Assembly (NCBI RefSeq): GCF_000348685.1 | Contig: NZ_ANLA01000013.1 | Location: 119,134-183,133, forward strand | Length of the DNA: 64,000 nt | Origin: Xanthomarina gelatinilytica | Lineage (GTDB): Bacteria; Bacteroidota; Bacteroidia; Flavobacteriales; Flavobacteriaceae | Reading direction: 5' to 3' | Shown: one piece after another, positions 45,459-55,128 of the stretch | Numbering within the stretch: position 1 is the stretch's first letter | Layout: each line of letters begins with the position of its first letter | Program-made: the position numbers and the translations under genes | The notes under the pieces: model-generated | What the model saw: the letters and a program-made list of their open reading frames with translations, nothing else | Told to the model about the DNA's origin: nothing | The model's database searches: none

Positions 45459-46295
45459 CTAATTTAAAAATTTTAAAGCAACCCATTGGTTTTTTTCAAT
45501 AGTTTCAACGAGTTTTAAGTGATGTTTATTGCATGCTTGTTCAATAACCGGAATATCATCTACATAAAAACCACTTAAAAACAAGGTGCCATTTGCATTT
45601 AAACTTTTCACATAGGCTTCCATGTCATTTAACAATATGTTTCTATTGATGTTTGCTATAATCACATCGTAAGACCTCCCTTCCAATAGATTTGCATCTC
45701 CTTCACATACTGTTATGTGTTTACAGTTATTTCGATCCACATTTTCCAAACTGTTCAAATAACACCAATTATCGTAATCTATGGCATCTATTGGCTTGGC
45801 TCCTTTCATTTCTGCTAAAATGGCTAAAACCCCTGTGCCACAACCCATATCCAAAACCGATTTTCCATCAAAATCGTTTTTTAAAATATGTTGAATCATC
45901 ATGTGCGTGGTTTCATGATGACCAGTTCCAAAACTCATTTTTGGTTCTATAACAATATCAAATTTTGTATCAGGTTTTTCATGAAAAGGCGCGCGAACAG
46001 AACATTCATTTTCAACCACAATAGGGCTGAAATTCTTTTCCCATTCTTGGTTCCAGTTTACTTGTTCTATTTCTTCAAATGAATAATTTATCTCAAATTC
46101 TTCTGAATTCAAAATCTGGATATCCTCTAAAATAGCATCATACCAGTCATCCTTTTGAATATAAGCTGTCACGCCTTCTTCGGTTTCCACAAAACTTTCA
46201 AAGCCTGCATAACCTAATTCAGCTATTAAAATTTCAGTAGCTGGCCGCAAAGGATTTACCTTAAAATAGTAACCAATATATATAGTATTAGACAT
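45459..46295 (-). CDS. prmA: Ribosomal protein L11 methyltransferase
   Basis: 278 residues from MSNTIYIGYYFKV. N-terminal L11-binding domain, then the SAM fold with KSVLDMGCGTGVLAILAE (motif I) and VIIANINRNILL (the Asn-rich motif IV). Methylates L11 on several lysines and the N-terminus. Sits between tpiA and clpS on the same strand; gap of 57 bp to tpiA. Confidence 0.93.
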   Translation of the reverse strand: MSNTIYIGYYFKVNPLRPATEILIAELGYAGFESFVETEEGVTAYIQKDDWYDAILEDIQILNSEEFEINYSFEEIEQVNWNQEWEKNFSPIVVENECSVRAPFHEKPDTKFDIVIEPKMSFGTGHHETTHMMIQHILKNDFDGKSVLDMGCGTGVLAILAEMKGAKPIDAIDYDNWCYLNSLENVDRNNCKHITVCEGDANLLEGRSYDVIIANINRNILLNDMEAYVKSLNANGTLFLSGFYVDDIPVIEQACNKHHLKLVETIEKNQWVALKFLN

Positions 46296-46352
46296 AATCA
46301 TTATTAAGTTTCATAGAGATTCGAACAGAATCACAAAGTTTCACAAGGTTTC

Positions 46353-47102
46353 TCAAAAAGCATTAACTATGCTGTAAAAATCTTCAGCATTTAATGCTGC
46401 TCCACCAATCAAGCCTCCATCCACATCTGGTTTTGAAAAAATTTCTTTAGCGTTACCAGGTTTTACAGATCCACCATATAAAATAGAAACTGTATTTGCT
46501 GTTTCATCACCATATTTTTTGGATAATGTTTTTCTAATAAAAGCATGCATGTCCTGAGCTTGTTCTGGACTTGCCGTTTCACCTGTTCCAATAGCCCAAA
46601 CAGGTTCGTAAGCCAAAATAATATGTTTAAAAGCATCTGCTTGTAAATGAAACAGGGCATGTTTAATTTGGGCTTCCACGACAGTTTCTTCCTTTCCCGA
46701 TTTTCTATCAGCAAGTTCTTCTCCAAAACAAAAAATAACACGCATATTGTTTTTTAAAGCTGCATCTACTTTTTTAGCCAACAAATCATCGGTTTCGTTA
46801 AAATAAGCGCGACGTTCGCTATGCCCTAGGATAACGGTTTGCACACCAACACTTTTAAGCATGTCTGCACTAATCTCACCTGTGTAGGCACCAGATTCGG
46901 CAAAGTGCATGTTTTGAGCAATAACTTCAATGTTTGATTGTCTTAGGGCTTCAAAAGCATGCCAAAGATTTGTAAAGGTTGGTGCAATCATGACCTCAGC
47001 ATTGGACGTTTGCGATTGCTTTTTAAGTTCAGTGATTAATGATTCTGTCATAGCTAAATCATTATTCATTTTCCAGTTTCCTGCAACAATGTTTTTTCTC
47101 AT
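46353..47102 (-). CDS. tpiA: Triose-phosphate isomerase
   Basis: 249 residues. Substrate loop GNWKMN (Lys), ILGHSERR with the electrophilic His, AYEPVWAIGTG with the catalytic Glu, and the phosphate-binding YGGSVKPGN all intact. It interconverts DHAP and glyceraldehyde-3-phosphate. Begins 7 bp after the ABC permease stop, probably co-transcribed with it. Confidence 0.96.
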   Translation of the reverse strand: MRKNIVAGNWKMNNDLAMTESLITELKKQSQTSNAEVMIAPTFTNLWHAFEALRQSNIEVIAQNMHFAESGAYTGEISADMLKSVGVQTVILGHSERRAYFNETDDLLAKKVDAALKNNMRVIFCFGEELADRKSGKEETVVEAQIKHALFHLQADAFKHIILAYEPVWAIGTGETASPEQAQDMHAFIRKTLSKKYGDETANTVSILYGGSVKPGNAKEIFSKPDVDGGLIGGAALNAEDFYSIVNAF

Positions 47103-47109
47103 AATTCTT

Positions 47110-48186
47110 TTATTCTAAAGTTACTTTAGGGTCCAACCAAGCATAAATAATATCCACAAAAATATTGATAATTATAAACAACAAGGCTATAATTAACACA
47201 GAACCCATGATTACTGGTAAATCCAGTGTGTTTAAAGCATTTACTATTTCTTTCCCCAAACCATTCCATCCAAAGATGTACTCTACAAAAACAGCTCCAG
47301 CCAACATGGAGGCAAACCAACCAGAAATAGCAGTAACTACTGGGTTTAGAGCATTTTTAATGGCATGTTTTCTAATAATTTGAAACTCGCTTAAGCCTTT
47401 AGCCCTAGCTGTACGAATATAATCTTGATTGAACACTTCCAACAACGAATTTCGCATGAGTTGAATAACCACAGCCAAAGGGCGAATGCCCAAAACTATG
47501 GCTGGTAAAATTAAGTTTTTCCATTGAATGTGCATGGCTTCGCCATAATCGTCCAATTCGTATAAACTGCCTGTCATTTCCAAATGGGTATATTTATGAA
47601 GCACAAAACCAAACAACCAGGCAAATAAAATGGCACTAAAAAACGAAGGTACGCTCATACCAATTGTACTAACTATTTGAATGGCTTTGTCTAACCAAGT
47701 ATCTTTGTACAATGCCGAAACCACGCCCAATACCAAACCTATTAATAGGGCAATACATATGGCACTTACTGCCAACACAAAGGTATTTGGAAGTGTTTCT
47801 GCCAACACCTGACTCACCTTTTTGCCTTGTTTGGTAAAGGATTCCCTTAAATAAGGTAATTTTATAACAGTTGTTGTATTTCCTATTGAAAATAAGGATA
47901 TTGCTGAATATTTCCCTTCTCTTAAATAGGTGTAATCCGTTTTTGTTTGCGAATGAAACGAGATTGGCGATAAATCGTTTAAATAATAAAAATACTGCGT
48001 ACTAATGGGTTTATCGAAACCATATTTTTGCTTAACGAGCTCCAATTGTGCACTGTCTTCGTTTTGACCAAGCATCATTTGTGCCGGATCTCCAGGAAGT
48101 ACATTAAATAAAAAGAATATCACAGTAACTACTCCAAATAGAGTGAGCAAAGCATAAAAGGTTTTATTTAATATATAGCTTATCAG
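47110..48186 (-). CDS. ABC transporter permease of DppB/OppB type
   Basis: About 346 residues from TTG at 48150, or 358 if started at CTG 48186. No ATG is usable: the reading frame continues upstream as ISYILNKTFYALLTLFG, which is the expected N-terminal membrane start of the family, so a non-ATG start (CTG/ATA/TTA/TTG) is needed. Six membrane segments; the EAA-type loop RTARAKGLSEFQIIRKHA is intact, as is GAVFVEYIFGWNGLG. It imports peptides or nickel-type ligands, but no binding protein, second permease or ATPase adjoins it, so partners must be elsewhere. Confidence 0.85.
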   Translation of the reverse strand: MISYILNKTFYALLTLFGVVTVIFFLFNVLPGDPAQMMLGQNEDSAQLELVKQKYGFDKPISTQYFYYLNDLSPISFHSQTKTDYTYLREGKYSAISLFSIGNTTTVIKLPYLRESFTKQGKKVSQVLAETLPNTFVLAVSAICIALLIGLVLGVVSALYKDTWLDKAIQIVSTIGMSVPSFFSAILFAWLFGFVLHKYTHLEMTGSLYELDDYGEAMHIQWKNLILPAIVLGIRPLAVVIQLMRNSLLEVFNQDYIRTARAKGLSEFQIIRKHAIKNALNPVVTAISGWFASMLAGAVFVEYIFGWNGLGKEIVNALNTLDLPVIMGSVLIIALLFIIINIFVDIIYAWLDPKVTLE

Positions 48187-48283
48187 GCGCTTTGTTGTTT
48201 GTTATTGTGTTATTAGCCAAAACTCTTTTGCCAAGGCGCAAGTTCTAGCATTTTTTTTGAAAACTGTTTCTTGAAATTACAAA

Positions 48284-49378
48284 CTAAAGGTTTATATCTT
48301 CCAGATCGTTCCAATGTACTTTTTGTATAACCGTTCCTTTTTGCAATTTTAAAATTCCTGGACTGGAACGAACAACTGTTTTTAGGGCTTTTTCGTCACA
48401 AAGGAAAAAGTCGAAATTAAGCTTGTATTGGTCTTTCATGCGTTGTTTGGCTTCTTCTCCTGAAGCTGTCATCCCAATTACGGTATACCCTTTTTTGAGT
48501 GCTTCGTCTGAAAATGCTTTTAATTTTACCACACCTTCTTTTTCTGCAGTGTCCAGATTGTACATCACGATCATTATGAGATGGTCTTCATTCAAATAAT
48601 ATTCGGTAAAATCTTCGTCTTCGGTTTCTATGGAAAAGTCTTTTACTGGAGGATCGTATCCTTCTTCAATAATTTTGGTTTCCACACCTACATATTCGCC
48701 ATCCACTTCTGGGTAGCTTCCATTGGTAACGAATTCTTTTTCTTCGCCATTCACCTTAAAGGTCCAAGTAAATTCCTGTACAGGTTTTGGCGCATCTTCT
48801 GGAACAATCATCCCATCCATTATGTTCTTGCCTACGGCATACGCTCTAAAATCTATAGATGGCAAGTGCATCAGCACATGGTAACCAAACCATAAACAAC
48901 CTATAAAACTTAATAAAGCCACAACGGTTAAACCCAATTTACTGAAAATAGGTTTGATGTGTTTTACGCCAAAAAACAAGATTAAAATAAGTATGAGCAA
49001 CACAACATCTTTGGTAAAACTTTCCCAAGGCGTTAATGGAATGGCATCTCCAAAACAACCACAATCCTTTACTTTTTCGAAATAAGCTGAATAAAATGTC
49101 AAGAAAGTGAAAAACACAATCATTCCCAACAAACTCCAAACTGTAAATTTTGGTTTGTAACCTATAAGCAGAAAAACCCCTAAAATAACTTCAAAAATGA
49201 CCACAAAAATGGAAATCCCCAATGCATATGGTTCCAAAAATGGAATGTTCAACACATCTGCACTAAAATATTCTTGTAGTTTATACGAAAACCCTAAGGG
49301 ATCATTGAGTTTAACAAATCCTGAGATAATGAATAATACGCCTACTAAAATTCTACTGATGTTTACTATGTATTTCAT
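48284..49378 (-). CDS. BT_3928-type DoxX/MauE membrane protein with thioredoxin-like end
   Basis: 364 residues from MKYIVNISRILVGVLFIISG; the eight codons before it lie in the repeat-bearing leader. Four to five N-terminal membrane segments in the DoxX/MauE pattern, with DCGCFGDAIPLTPWE (CxC) in the periplasmic loop. The rest is a periplasmic domain (about 170-364) with DFFLCDEKALKTVV and SSPGILKLQKG, a thioredoxin-like end with cis-Pro. Probably handles disulfide or heme maturation, but the exact role is unknown. Follows DUF1599 on the same strand. Confidence 0.85.
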   Translation of the reverse strand: MKYIVNISRILVGVLFIISGFVKLNDPLGFSYKLQEYFSADVLNIPFLEPYALGISIFVVIFEVILGVFLLIGYKPKFTVWSLLGMIVFFTFLTFYSAYFEKVKDCGCFGDAIPLTPWESFTKDVVLLILILILFFGVKHIKPIFSKLGLTVVALLSFIGCLWFGYHVLMHLPSIDFRAYAVGKNIMDGMIVPEDAPKPVQEFTWTFKVNGEEKEFVTNGSYPEVDGEYVGVETKIIEEGYDPPVKDFSIETEDEDFTEYYLNEDHLIMIVMYNLDTAEKEGVVKLKAFSDEALKKGYTVIGMTASGEEAKQRMKDQYKLNFDFFLCDEKALKTVVRSSPGILKLQKGTVIQKVHWNDLEDINL

Positions 49379-49390
49379 GTTTATATATTT

Positions 49391-49439
49391 GAGATGCTTC
49401 ACTTCGACTGCGCTCAGTGCAGGCTAGTTCAGCATGACA
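49391..49439. repeat. Dispersed repeat of the TGTCATGCTGA...GAAG type
   Basis: Read on the minus strand: TGTCATGCTGAACTAGCCTG then CACTGAGCGCAGTCGAAG and GTGAAGCATCTC. It fills the gap between the DUF1599 stop (49445) and the DoxX gene start. The ends and TGAGCG/CGAAG core match the element inside icmF. Confidence 0.7.
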
Positions 49440-49444
49440 TTTGT

Positions 49445-49984
49445 TTATTTATTATTTAAATGAATCAAAGCAAAAACTGCATAATTAATCATGTCTTGAT
49501 AATTGGCTTCAAGACCTTCGCTCACTAAAGTTTCTCTTTTATTTTCTTCAATTTGTTTAACTCTCAGTAACTTTTGAAGAATCAGGTCGGTTAAACTACT
49601 AACTAGCATATCTCGCCAAGCTTCGCCATAGTCATGGTTTTTGTCCATCATAAGCTGTTTGGTTACAGCCACCTTTTCATCATATAATTTTATGGCTTCA
49701 TCTATGGAAAAATCCGGTTGCTCAACCACGCCCTTTTCCAATTGCACCAACGCCATTACACAATAATTAACAATACCTATAAACTCACTCTCTTGACCTT
49801 CGTTAACTTTTTGCACCTTGTTTTCTTGCAAACCACGAATACGTTTTGCTTTAATAAAAATTTGATCTCTAAGCGATGGCAAACGTAAAATACGCCAAGC
49901 ACTACCGTAATCCTTCATTTTTTTAATGAATAAGTCTCTACATGTTTTTATTACAGCGTCGTATTGTTTTGAAGTATCTTGCAT
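49445..49984 (-). CDS. DUF1599 protein
   Basis: 179 residues made of two similar halves: KTCRDLFIKKMKDYGSAWRI and KQLMMDKNHDYGEAWRDML each carry the KxxDYGxAWR motif, so the protein is an internal duplication, as in the DUF1599 family. Helical, cytoplasmic, with no known activity; the Asp/Glu pattern resembles all-alpha NTP pyrophosphatases (MazG-like). Divergent from folP, followed by the DoxX gene. Confidence 0.85.
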   Translation of the reverse strand: MQDTSKQYDAVIKTCRDLFIKKMKDYGSAWRILRLPSLRDQIFIKAKRIRGLQENKVQKVNEGQESEFIGIVNYCVMALVQLEKGVVEQPDFSIDEAIKLYDEKVAVTKQLMMDKNHDYGEAWRDMLVSSLTDLILQKLLRVKQIEENKRETLVSEGLEANYQDMINYAVFALIHLNNK

Positions 49985-50133
49985 GGATTAAAATGAATTT
50001 TGCGTAAATTTCGCTTAAATAATTCAGAGTTCAAAGTTCCTTAAGGAATGTTTTTATTTTGTCACGAATACACGAATGTTTTATTGTGATTATATTAATT
50101 TTGCTTTATTAATTTTGAACTTGAAATACTTAT

Positions 50134-50961
50134 ATGACTATTAATTGCAAAGGCAACCTCATTGATTTATCCACTCCAAAAGTCATGGGAATTTTAAACC
50201 TGACACCAGACTCCTTCTACGATGGTGGCAAATACAAAAACGAAAGCGACATTCTTTCCCAAGTTTATATCATGTTGAAATCTGGAGCCACTTTTGTTGA
50301 TATTGGCGCTTATAGTTCCAGACCAAATGCAACACATATTGAAGAAGCTGAAGAACTAAAACGCTTACTGCCCATAATTTCTTTAATTATAAAAGAATTT
50401 CCAGAAATTTTAATTTCCATAGATACTTTTAGAAGTCAGGTAGCCAAACATGGTATTGAAGCTGGTGCTGCATTGATTAATGACATTTCTGCCGGAAAAT
50501 TGGATGAAAACATGCTTCCTACAATAGCAAAACTTAAAGTGCCCTACATTATGATGCACATGAAAGGGACGCCACAAACCATGCAACAGCAAACCGACTA
50601 CAAGAATCTTATGAAAGATATTTTGTTCTATTTCTCTGAAAGAATTGCCAAAGCACATGCCCTGGGAATTATAGATGTGATAATAGATCCAGGTTTTGGG
50701 TTTGCAAAAACCACAGAACAGAATTTTGAACTTTTAAAGCACCTGGAACTTTTAAAAACACTGGACAAAGCTATTTTAACAGGCCTCTCCAGAAAATCCA
50801 TGATTTATAAAACTTTAAAAAACGCTCCCAAAGATGCCCTAAATGGAACAACCGTTTTAAACACAGTTGCCCTACAGAAAGGAGCCTCCATTTTAAGGGT
50901 TCATGACGTTAAAGAAGCCATGGAATGTGTAACCCTATTAAACCAACTAAAAGCTGTATGA
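50134..50961 (+). CDS. folP: Dihydropteroate synthase
   Basis: 275 residues. PKVMGILNLTPDSFYDGGKY and FVDIGAYSSRPNATHIEEAEE are the two DHPS signatures; INDISAGKLDENML and IIDPGFGFAKTTEQN follow in order around the TIM barrel. It condenses pABA with hydroxymethyl-dihydropterin pyrophosphate in folate synthesis and is the sulfonamide target. Its TGA overlaps the start of the lipoprotein gene downstream. Confidence 0.96.
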   Translation: MTINCKGNLIDLSTPKVMGILNLTPDSFYDGGKYKNESDILSQVYIMLKSGATFVDIGAYSSRPNATHIEEAEELKRLLPIISLIIKEFPEILISIDTFRSQVAKHGIEAGAALINDISAGKLDENMLPTIAKLKVPYIMMHMKGTPQTMQQQTDYKNLMKDILFYFSERIAKAHALGIIDVIIDPGFGFAKTTEQNFELLKHLELLKTLDKAILTGLSRKSMIYKTLKNAPKDALNGTTVLNTVALQKGASILRVHDVKEAMECVTLLNQLKAV

Positions 50962-51626
50962 TGAAACATTTATATATCGTATTCCTGTTATTGTTCTTAT
51001 CCTGTAACAACAACAAAGTAGTACAACTTCCAGAGATGGAACAAGCAGACATCACTGAAATTATTGATGTCTCTCCAGCTTATTTGTTTTATGATGAAAC
51101 CAAGAAAGACAGTATAGAACTTAACAGAAAGACACTTATAAGTACCACAAACTGGCTGGTAAATGTAGACAAACGCTTAACCTTGAAACAAGCAATTCCA
51201 AAGATTAAATTTTTGCAGGACAAAAAGCGCAATGCAGAAATCCATAAAAACGATGCTGCCAAGAATTATTACACCTGTCATGACACCAGTATCAACAACC
51301 TAGGTTTTATTGAGTTTACAAATGTATATTACAAAGAAAAACAACCTGAAAACCATAATTTAAAACCCAATGAATACCTTATGGTTTGCCAAACACCTTT
51401 AAACATAGAAGTTATTGGTTTGGATATTGACACTTTAAAAACAACTTTAGTTACTTTTTCAAAAGACCTAAAACGTCTATTCCCATCCTTTAACGAAACA
51501 AAGACCTTACAATTATTTTTAAACAACAAACTTAGTTTTCAGGACTATATTGGTATTAAATCCAAATTAAATAAATTAAAAGAAGAGGAACTAATAATTG
51601 CCAACGATGAGTTTCTCTTTAATTAA
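50961..51626 (+). CDS. Lipoprotein of unknown function
   Basis: 221 residues from the second of two tandem ATG codons (MKHLYIVFLLLFLSC); ATG 50958 would also do. Lipobox LFLSC, Cys at about 15. Rest is mixed alpha/beta, Lys/Glu-rich, with a conserved-looking CHDTSINNLGFIEFTNVYY. No domain recognised. It lies between folP (1-bp overlap) and cdaA (35-bp gap), so it may be translated together with folP. Confidence 0.7.
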   Translation: MKHLYIVFLLLFLSCNNNKVVQLPEMEQADITEIIDVSPAYLFYDETKKDSIELNRKTLISTTNWLVNVDKRLTLKQAIPKIKFLQDKKRNAEIHKNDAAKNYYTCHDTSINNLGFIEFTNVYYKEKQPENHNLKPNEYLMVCQTPLNIEVIGLDIDTLKTTLVTFSKDLKRLFPSFNETKTLQLFLNNKLSFQDYIGIKSKLNKLKEEELIIANDEFLFN

Positions 51627-51661
51627 CTATATTTTGCTAAATTTACCAAAACACCAAACGC

Positions 51662-52447
51662 TTGGAAATTTTTAACGACCTATTAAAATTTACTGTTATA
51701 GACATTATAGATGTGTTACTTGTAGCACTTCTACTCTATTATGTATATAAGCTTGTTAAAGGCACTGTGGCTATCAATATTTTTATTGGTATCGTGATTA
51801 TATATTTTATTTACCTTCTTACCGAAGCCTTACAGATGAAAATGTTAAGCAAGATTTTGGGAGGGTTTATGAGCGTTGGGCTTATTGCCTTGATTGTGGT
51901 TTTCCAGCAGGAAATCAGGAAATTTTTACTAATGGTAGGCTCTACCAATTTTAGCAAACGCAGGAAATTCTTTGGACAGCTTAAATTCCTAAAAACCGAA
52001 ACTGACAATAAAACAGATGTTGATGCCATTGTTGCTGCCTGCAACAAAATGTCTTCCACAAAAACTGGCGCTCTAATTGTTTTTGAATGCAACAACAATC
52101 TGGATTTTTTGGTAAACACTGGAGACGAAATGAGTATAAAAATCACACAACCCATTATAGAAAGTATTTTTTTTAAAAACAGTCCGTTGCATGATGGAGC
52201 TATTATAGTGGTTGACAATATAGTAAAGGCCACAAGGGTTATTTTGCCTGTAAGCAACGAAAAAAACTTACCTCAACGGTTTGGCTTAAGACATCGGGCA
52301 GCTGTTGGCATCACAGAAAAAACAGATGCCTTGGCTTTGGTAGTGAGCGAAGAAACTGGCCAGGTTTCTTATTTTAAGGATGGTGAATTTATTATGTTCA
52401 AGGACATGCAAGAGTTAACACAACTTATCAAGAAAGACTTGGCTTAG
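51662..52447 (+). CDS. cdaA: Diadenylate cyclase CdaA
   Basis: 261 residues. Three N-terminal membrane segments (about 12-35, 38-58, 60-78), then the DisA_N domain with the DGA motif NSPLHDGAIIV and the RHR motif FGLRHRAAVG needed for c-di-AMP formation. The start is TTG: no ATG lies in frame before the first membrane helix, and EIFNDLLKFTVID fits the family N-terminus. c-di-AMP controls potassium and osmotic balance and cell-wall turnover. Convergent with the ABC exporter. Confidence 0.92.
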   Translation: MEIFNDLLKFTVIDIIDVLLVALLLYYVYKLVKGTVAINIFIGIVIIYFIYLLTEALQMKMLSKILGGFMSVGLIALIVVFQQEIRKFLLMVGSTNFSKRRKFFGQLKFLKTETDNKTDVDAIVAACNKMSSTKTGALIVFECNNNLDFLVNTGDEMSIKITQPIIESIFFKNSPLHDGAIIVVDNIVKATRVILPVSNEKNLPQRFGLRHRAAVGITEKTDALALVVSEETGQVSYFKDGEFIMFKDMQELTQLIKKDLA

Positions 52448-52482
52448 TTTTTAATAAAAAGTAACTTTTTAAATTTTATAAT

Positions 52483-54246
52483 CTACAGCACTTCTTCTTT
52501 TAAAAACTGAACTTCGTATAAATTTCTATAAAAACCATCTTCAATTTTAAGCAATTCTTGATGTGTGCCAATTTCCACTATTTTTCCTTCATCCATAACT
52601 ATTATCTTATCTGCTTTTTTAATGGTAGCCAATCTATGTGCAATTACTATGGATGTTCTGCCTTTGGTAATTTTATAGGTGGCGTTTTGAATAAGTTGTT
52701 CGGAATAAGAATCTACTGAAGATGTCGCTTCATCCAATACCAGAATACTTGGATTAGTAACATAAGCCCTTAGAAAAGAAATCAGTTGTCTTTGACCAGA
52801 AGATAACATGGCGCCTCTTTCTTTTACATTGTAATGATACGCATTTGGCAAACTCATAATAAAGTCATGAATTCCTATATCTTTTGCTGCCTGTTCAACA
52901 TCTTCTAAGGAAATGTTTGGGTTATTGAGTGTGATATTGCTTAAAATGGTATCGGCAAATAAAAATACGTCTTGCAATACAATAGCAATTTGGGTCCTTA
53001 AAGAAGCCAGTTTTATCTCTTTGATATTAATATCGTCTATACAAATGGTTCCTTTTTGTATATCGTAAAATCTATTGAGCAAATTTATAATGGTGGATTT
53101 TCCTGCTCCTGTTGCTCCAACTATGGCAACTGTTTCACCCACTTCCACATCAAAAGAAATGCCTTTCAGTACTTCTTCGTCTTCCACATAGCTAAAACGC
53201 ACCTCCTTAAAAGAAATATGACCCTTGAAATGAGAAACTTCCAAAGTGCCATGATCATCAATTTGCGATGTAGTTTCCAAAACCCTAAAAACCCTTTTGG
53301 CTGCTACCATTCCCATTTGCAGCGTATTAAATTTATCAGCAATTTGACGCAAAGGCCTAAAGAGCATTGGTATCATCATGATAAAAGCCGTTAAATCACC
53401 CAGACTGGCTGTTTGGTCTATAACGGTGTTCAATCCGCCATACCAAGCAATAAGTCCAATGGTTATCGAGGAAGACAGCTCTGCAATTGGAAAAAAGATA
53501 GAGTTGTACCAAACCGTTTTTAGCCAACCTTTTTTATGTCGTGAGTTTATTTCTTGAAACTTTTTATATTCGGTTTCTTCCCTTGTAAACAACTGAAGGA
53601 TTTTCATTCCGGTAATACGCTCCTGTACAAAAGAGTTTAAATTTGAAACTTCGGTTCTCACTTCTTCAAAAGCCCGTTTCATGTATTTTTGGAACAACCT
53701 GGTTGCATATAGCACTAGTGGCAACATTAAAAAGACTATAAAACTTAGTTCCCAATTCATGTATAGCATGACAATGGAGACTACCAACATGGTTAGCAAA
53801 TCCCTAAAAATCATAAAAAACCCTTCGCCAAAAACATCTGCAATACGCTCCATATCAGTAACTGCCCTAGTTATTAAAACACCTACGGATGAGTTATCGA
53901 AATATTTCATCCTAAAACGAATCATATGATCAAAGAGCTTGACACGAATGTCTTTAACCACACTTTGACCCAAATAACCTGAATAGTAGATAAACAATAA
54001 CTGACAAACAACTTCTGCTATTAAAAGTGCTGCCATGATTAATATATAAGGCAAAAACCCTTCTATGGTTTTGGTTGCAATTTTTTGATCTATGGCTTGT
54101 TGTAAAATATAAGGTCTTAATGCGCCAAAAATGGCAAGAAGTATAACAGCTACAAGCACGCCAATAAAAATGTGTTTGTAAGGCTTAATAAACTTTAAAA
54201 GTTTTTTAAACAAATCTATTTCCAATATGGTATCTACTTTGCTCAT
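52483..54246 (-). CDS. ABC exporter, fused membrane and ATPase domains (MsbA/MDR type)
   Basis: 587 residues. Six membrane segments in the first ~320 residues, then the nucleotide-binding domain with Walker A GATGAGKST, signature LSSGQRQ, Walker B ILVLDEATSSVD and the H-loop IVIAHR. Homodimeric exporter; substrate could be lipid or drug. Followed (upstream in the genome) by truA on the same strand, 24-bp gap, so truA-ABC exporter is probably one unit. Confidence 0.92.
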   Translation of the reverse strand: MSKVDTILEIDLFKKLLKFIKPYKHIFIGVLVAVILLAIFGALRPYILQQAIDQKIATKTIEGFLPYILIMAALLIAEVVCQLLFIYYSGYLGQSVVKDIRVKLFDHMIRFRMKYFDNSSVGVLITRAVTDMERIADVFGEGFFMIFRDLLTMLVVSIVMLYMNWELSFIVFLMLPLVLYATRLFQKYMKRAFEEVRTEVSNLNSFVQERITGMKILQLFTREETEYKKFQEINSRHKKGWLKTVWYNSIFFPIAELSSSITIGLIAWYGGLNTVIDQTASLGDLTAFIMMIPMLFRPLRQIADKFNTLQMGMVAAKRVFRVLETTSQIDDHGTLEVSHFKGHISFKEVRFSYVEDEEVLKGISFDVEVGETVAIVGATGAGKSTIINLLNRFYDIQKGTICIDDINIKEIKLASLRTQIAIVLQDVFLFADTILSNITLNNPNISLEDVEQAAKDIGIHDFIMSLPNAYHYNVKERGAMLSSGQRQLISFLRAYVTNPSILVLDEATSSVDSYSEQLIQNATYKITKGRTSIVIAHRLATIKKADKIIVMDEGKIVEIGTHQELLKIEDGFYRNLYEVQFLKEEVL

Positions 54247-54270
54247 ATATTCCCAATCCTGGAATGTTTC

Positions 54271-55020
54271 TTAGTTATTTAATTTAATGGTTTCCGGATA
54301 AGTCACTTCTGTCAGATACAAACCATGCGCAGGAACAGAAAACCCAGCTTCACTCCTACTTTTAGAAGCTATGATGCTGTGCAAATCTTCTACCTCCAGT
54401 TTCCCTAAACCAATGTTTAGTAATGTGCCCACAATGGCACGAACCATATTTCTTAAAAACCTATCTGCTTTAATGGAAAATTGCAGTTCGTGACCTACCA
54501 AATTCCATTCGGCTTCCATGATATTACAATAATACGTCTTTACATCTGTATTACTTTTGGAAAAACATTGAAAATCTTTATGACCCAATAATAATTTTGA
54601 AGCTTGTTGCATCTTGGGCACATTTAAATGTTGTTTAACATAATAAGAGCCATTATAATTAAAAACATCTTTTTGTAAAGAGATACGGTACACATATGCA
54701 CGACTTAAGGCATGGAACCTGGCATGAGCTTCCGGTTGCACCTGAAATAGGTTGTGAATGGCAATATTATTTGGCAAAAAAGAATTCAATTTATAAATTA
54801 AATCTTCTGTTTTAAAGTTGGATTCGGTATCAAAATGTGCAAACATTTGTTTGGCATGTACTCCAGCATCCGTTCGGCCTGCGCCAACAATGGCAATAGT
54901 GCTGTTCAGCAAAGTGGACAAAGCGTTTTCTAAAACTTCTTGTACAGAAATGGCATTGGGTTGATTTTGCCATCCATGATAATCTGTTCCGTTATATGAA
55001 AGCTCTAAAAAATATCTCAA
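54271..55020 (-). CDS. truA: tRNA pseudouridine(38-40) synthase
   Basis: 249 residues. MRYFLELSYNGTDYHGWQNQ at the start, catalytic Asp in GAGRTDAGVHAKQM, and FLRNMVRAIVGTLL toward the C-terminus. Makes pseudouridine in the tRNA anticodon arm. Divergent from the phosphoesterase gene. Confidence 0.95.
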   Translation of the reverse strand: MRYFLELSYNGTDYHGWQNQPNAISVQEVLENALSTLLNSTIAIVGAGRTDAGVHAKQMFAHFDTESNFKTEDLIYKLNSFLPNNIAIHNLFQVQPEAHARFHALSRAYVYRISLQKDVFNYNGSYYVKQHLNVPKMQQASKLLLGHKDFQCFSKSNTDVKTYYCNIMEAEWNLVGHELQFSIKADRFLRNMVRAIVGTLLNIGLGKLEVEDLHSIIASKSRSEAGFSVPAHGLYLTEVTYPETIKLNN

Positions 55021-55128
55021 TGTATTATCCTACTTTTGTGAAAAGCAAAGATAGAATTTTAATCGGTCTTGAAATTTCAAATAAAAGTTAAATAATAAAT
55101 GAGGTTCCCATTTTCATGGGATGTACAC

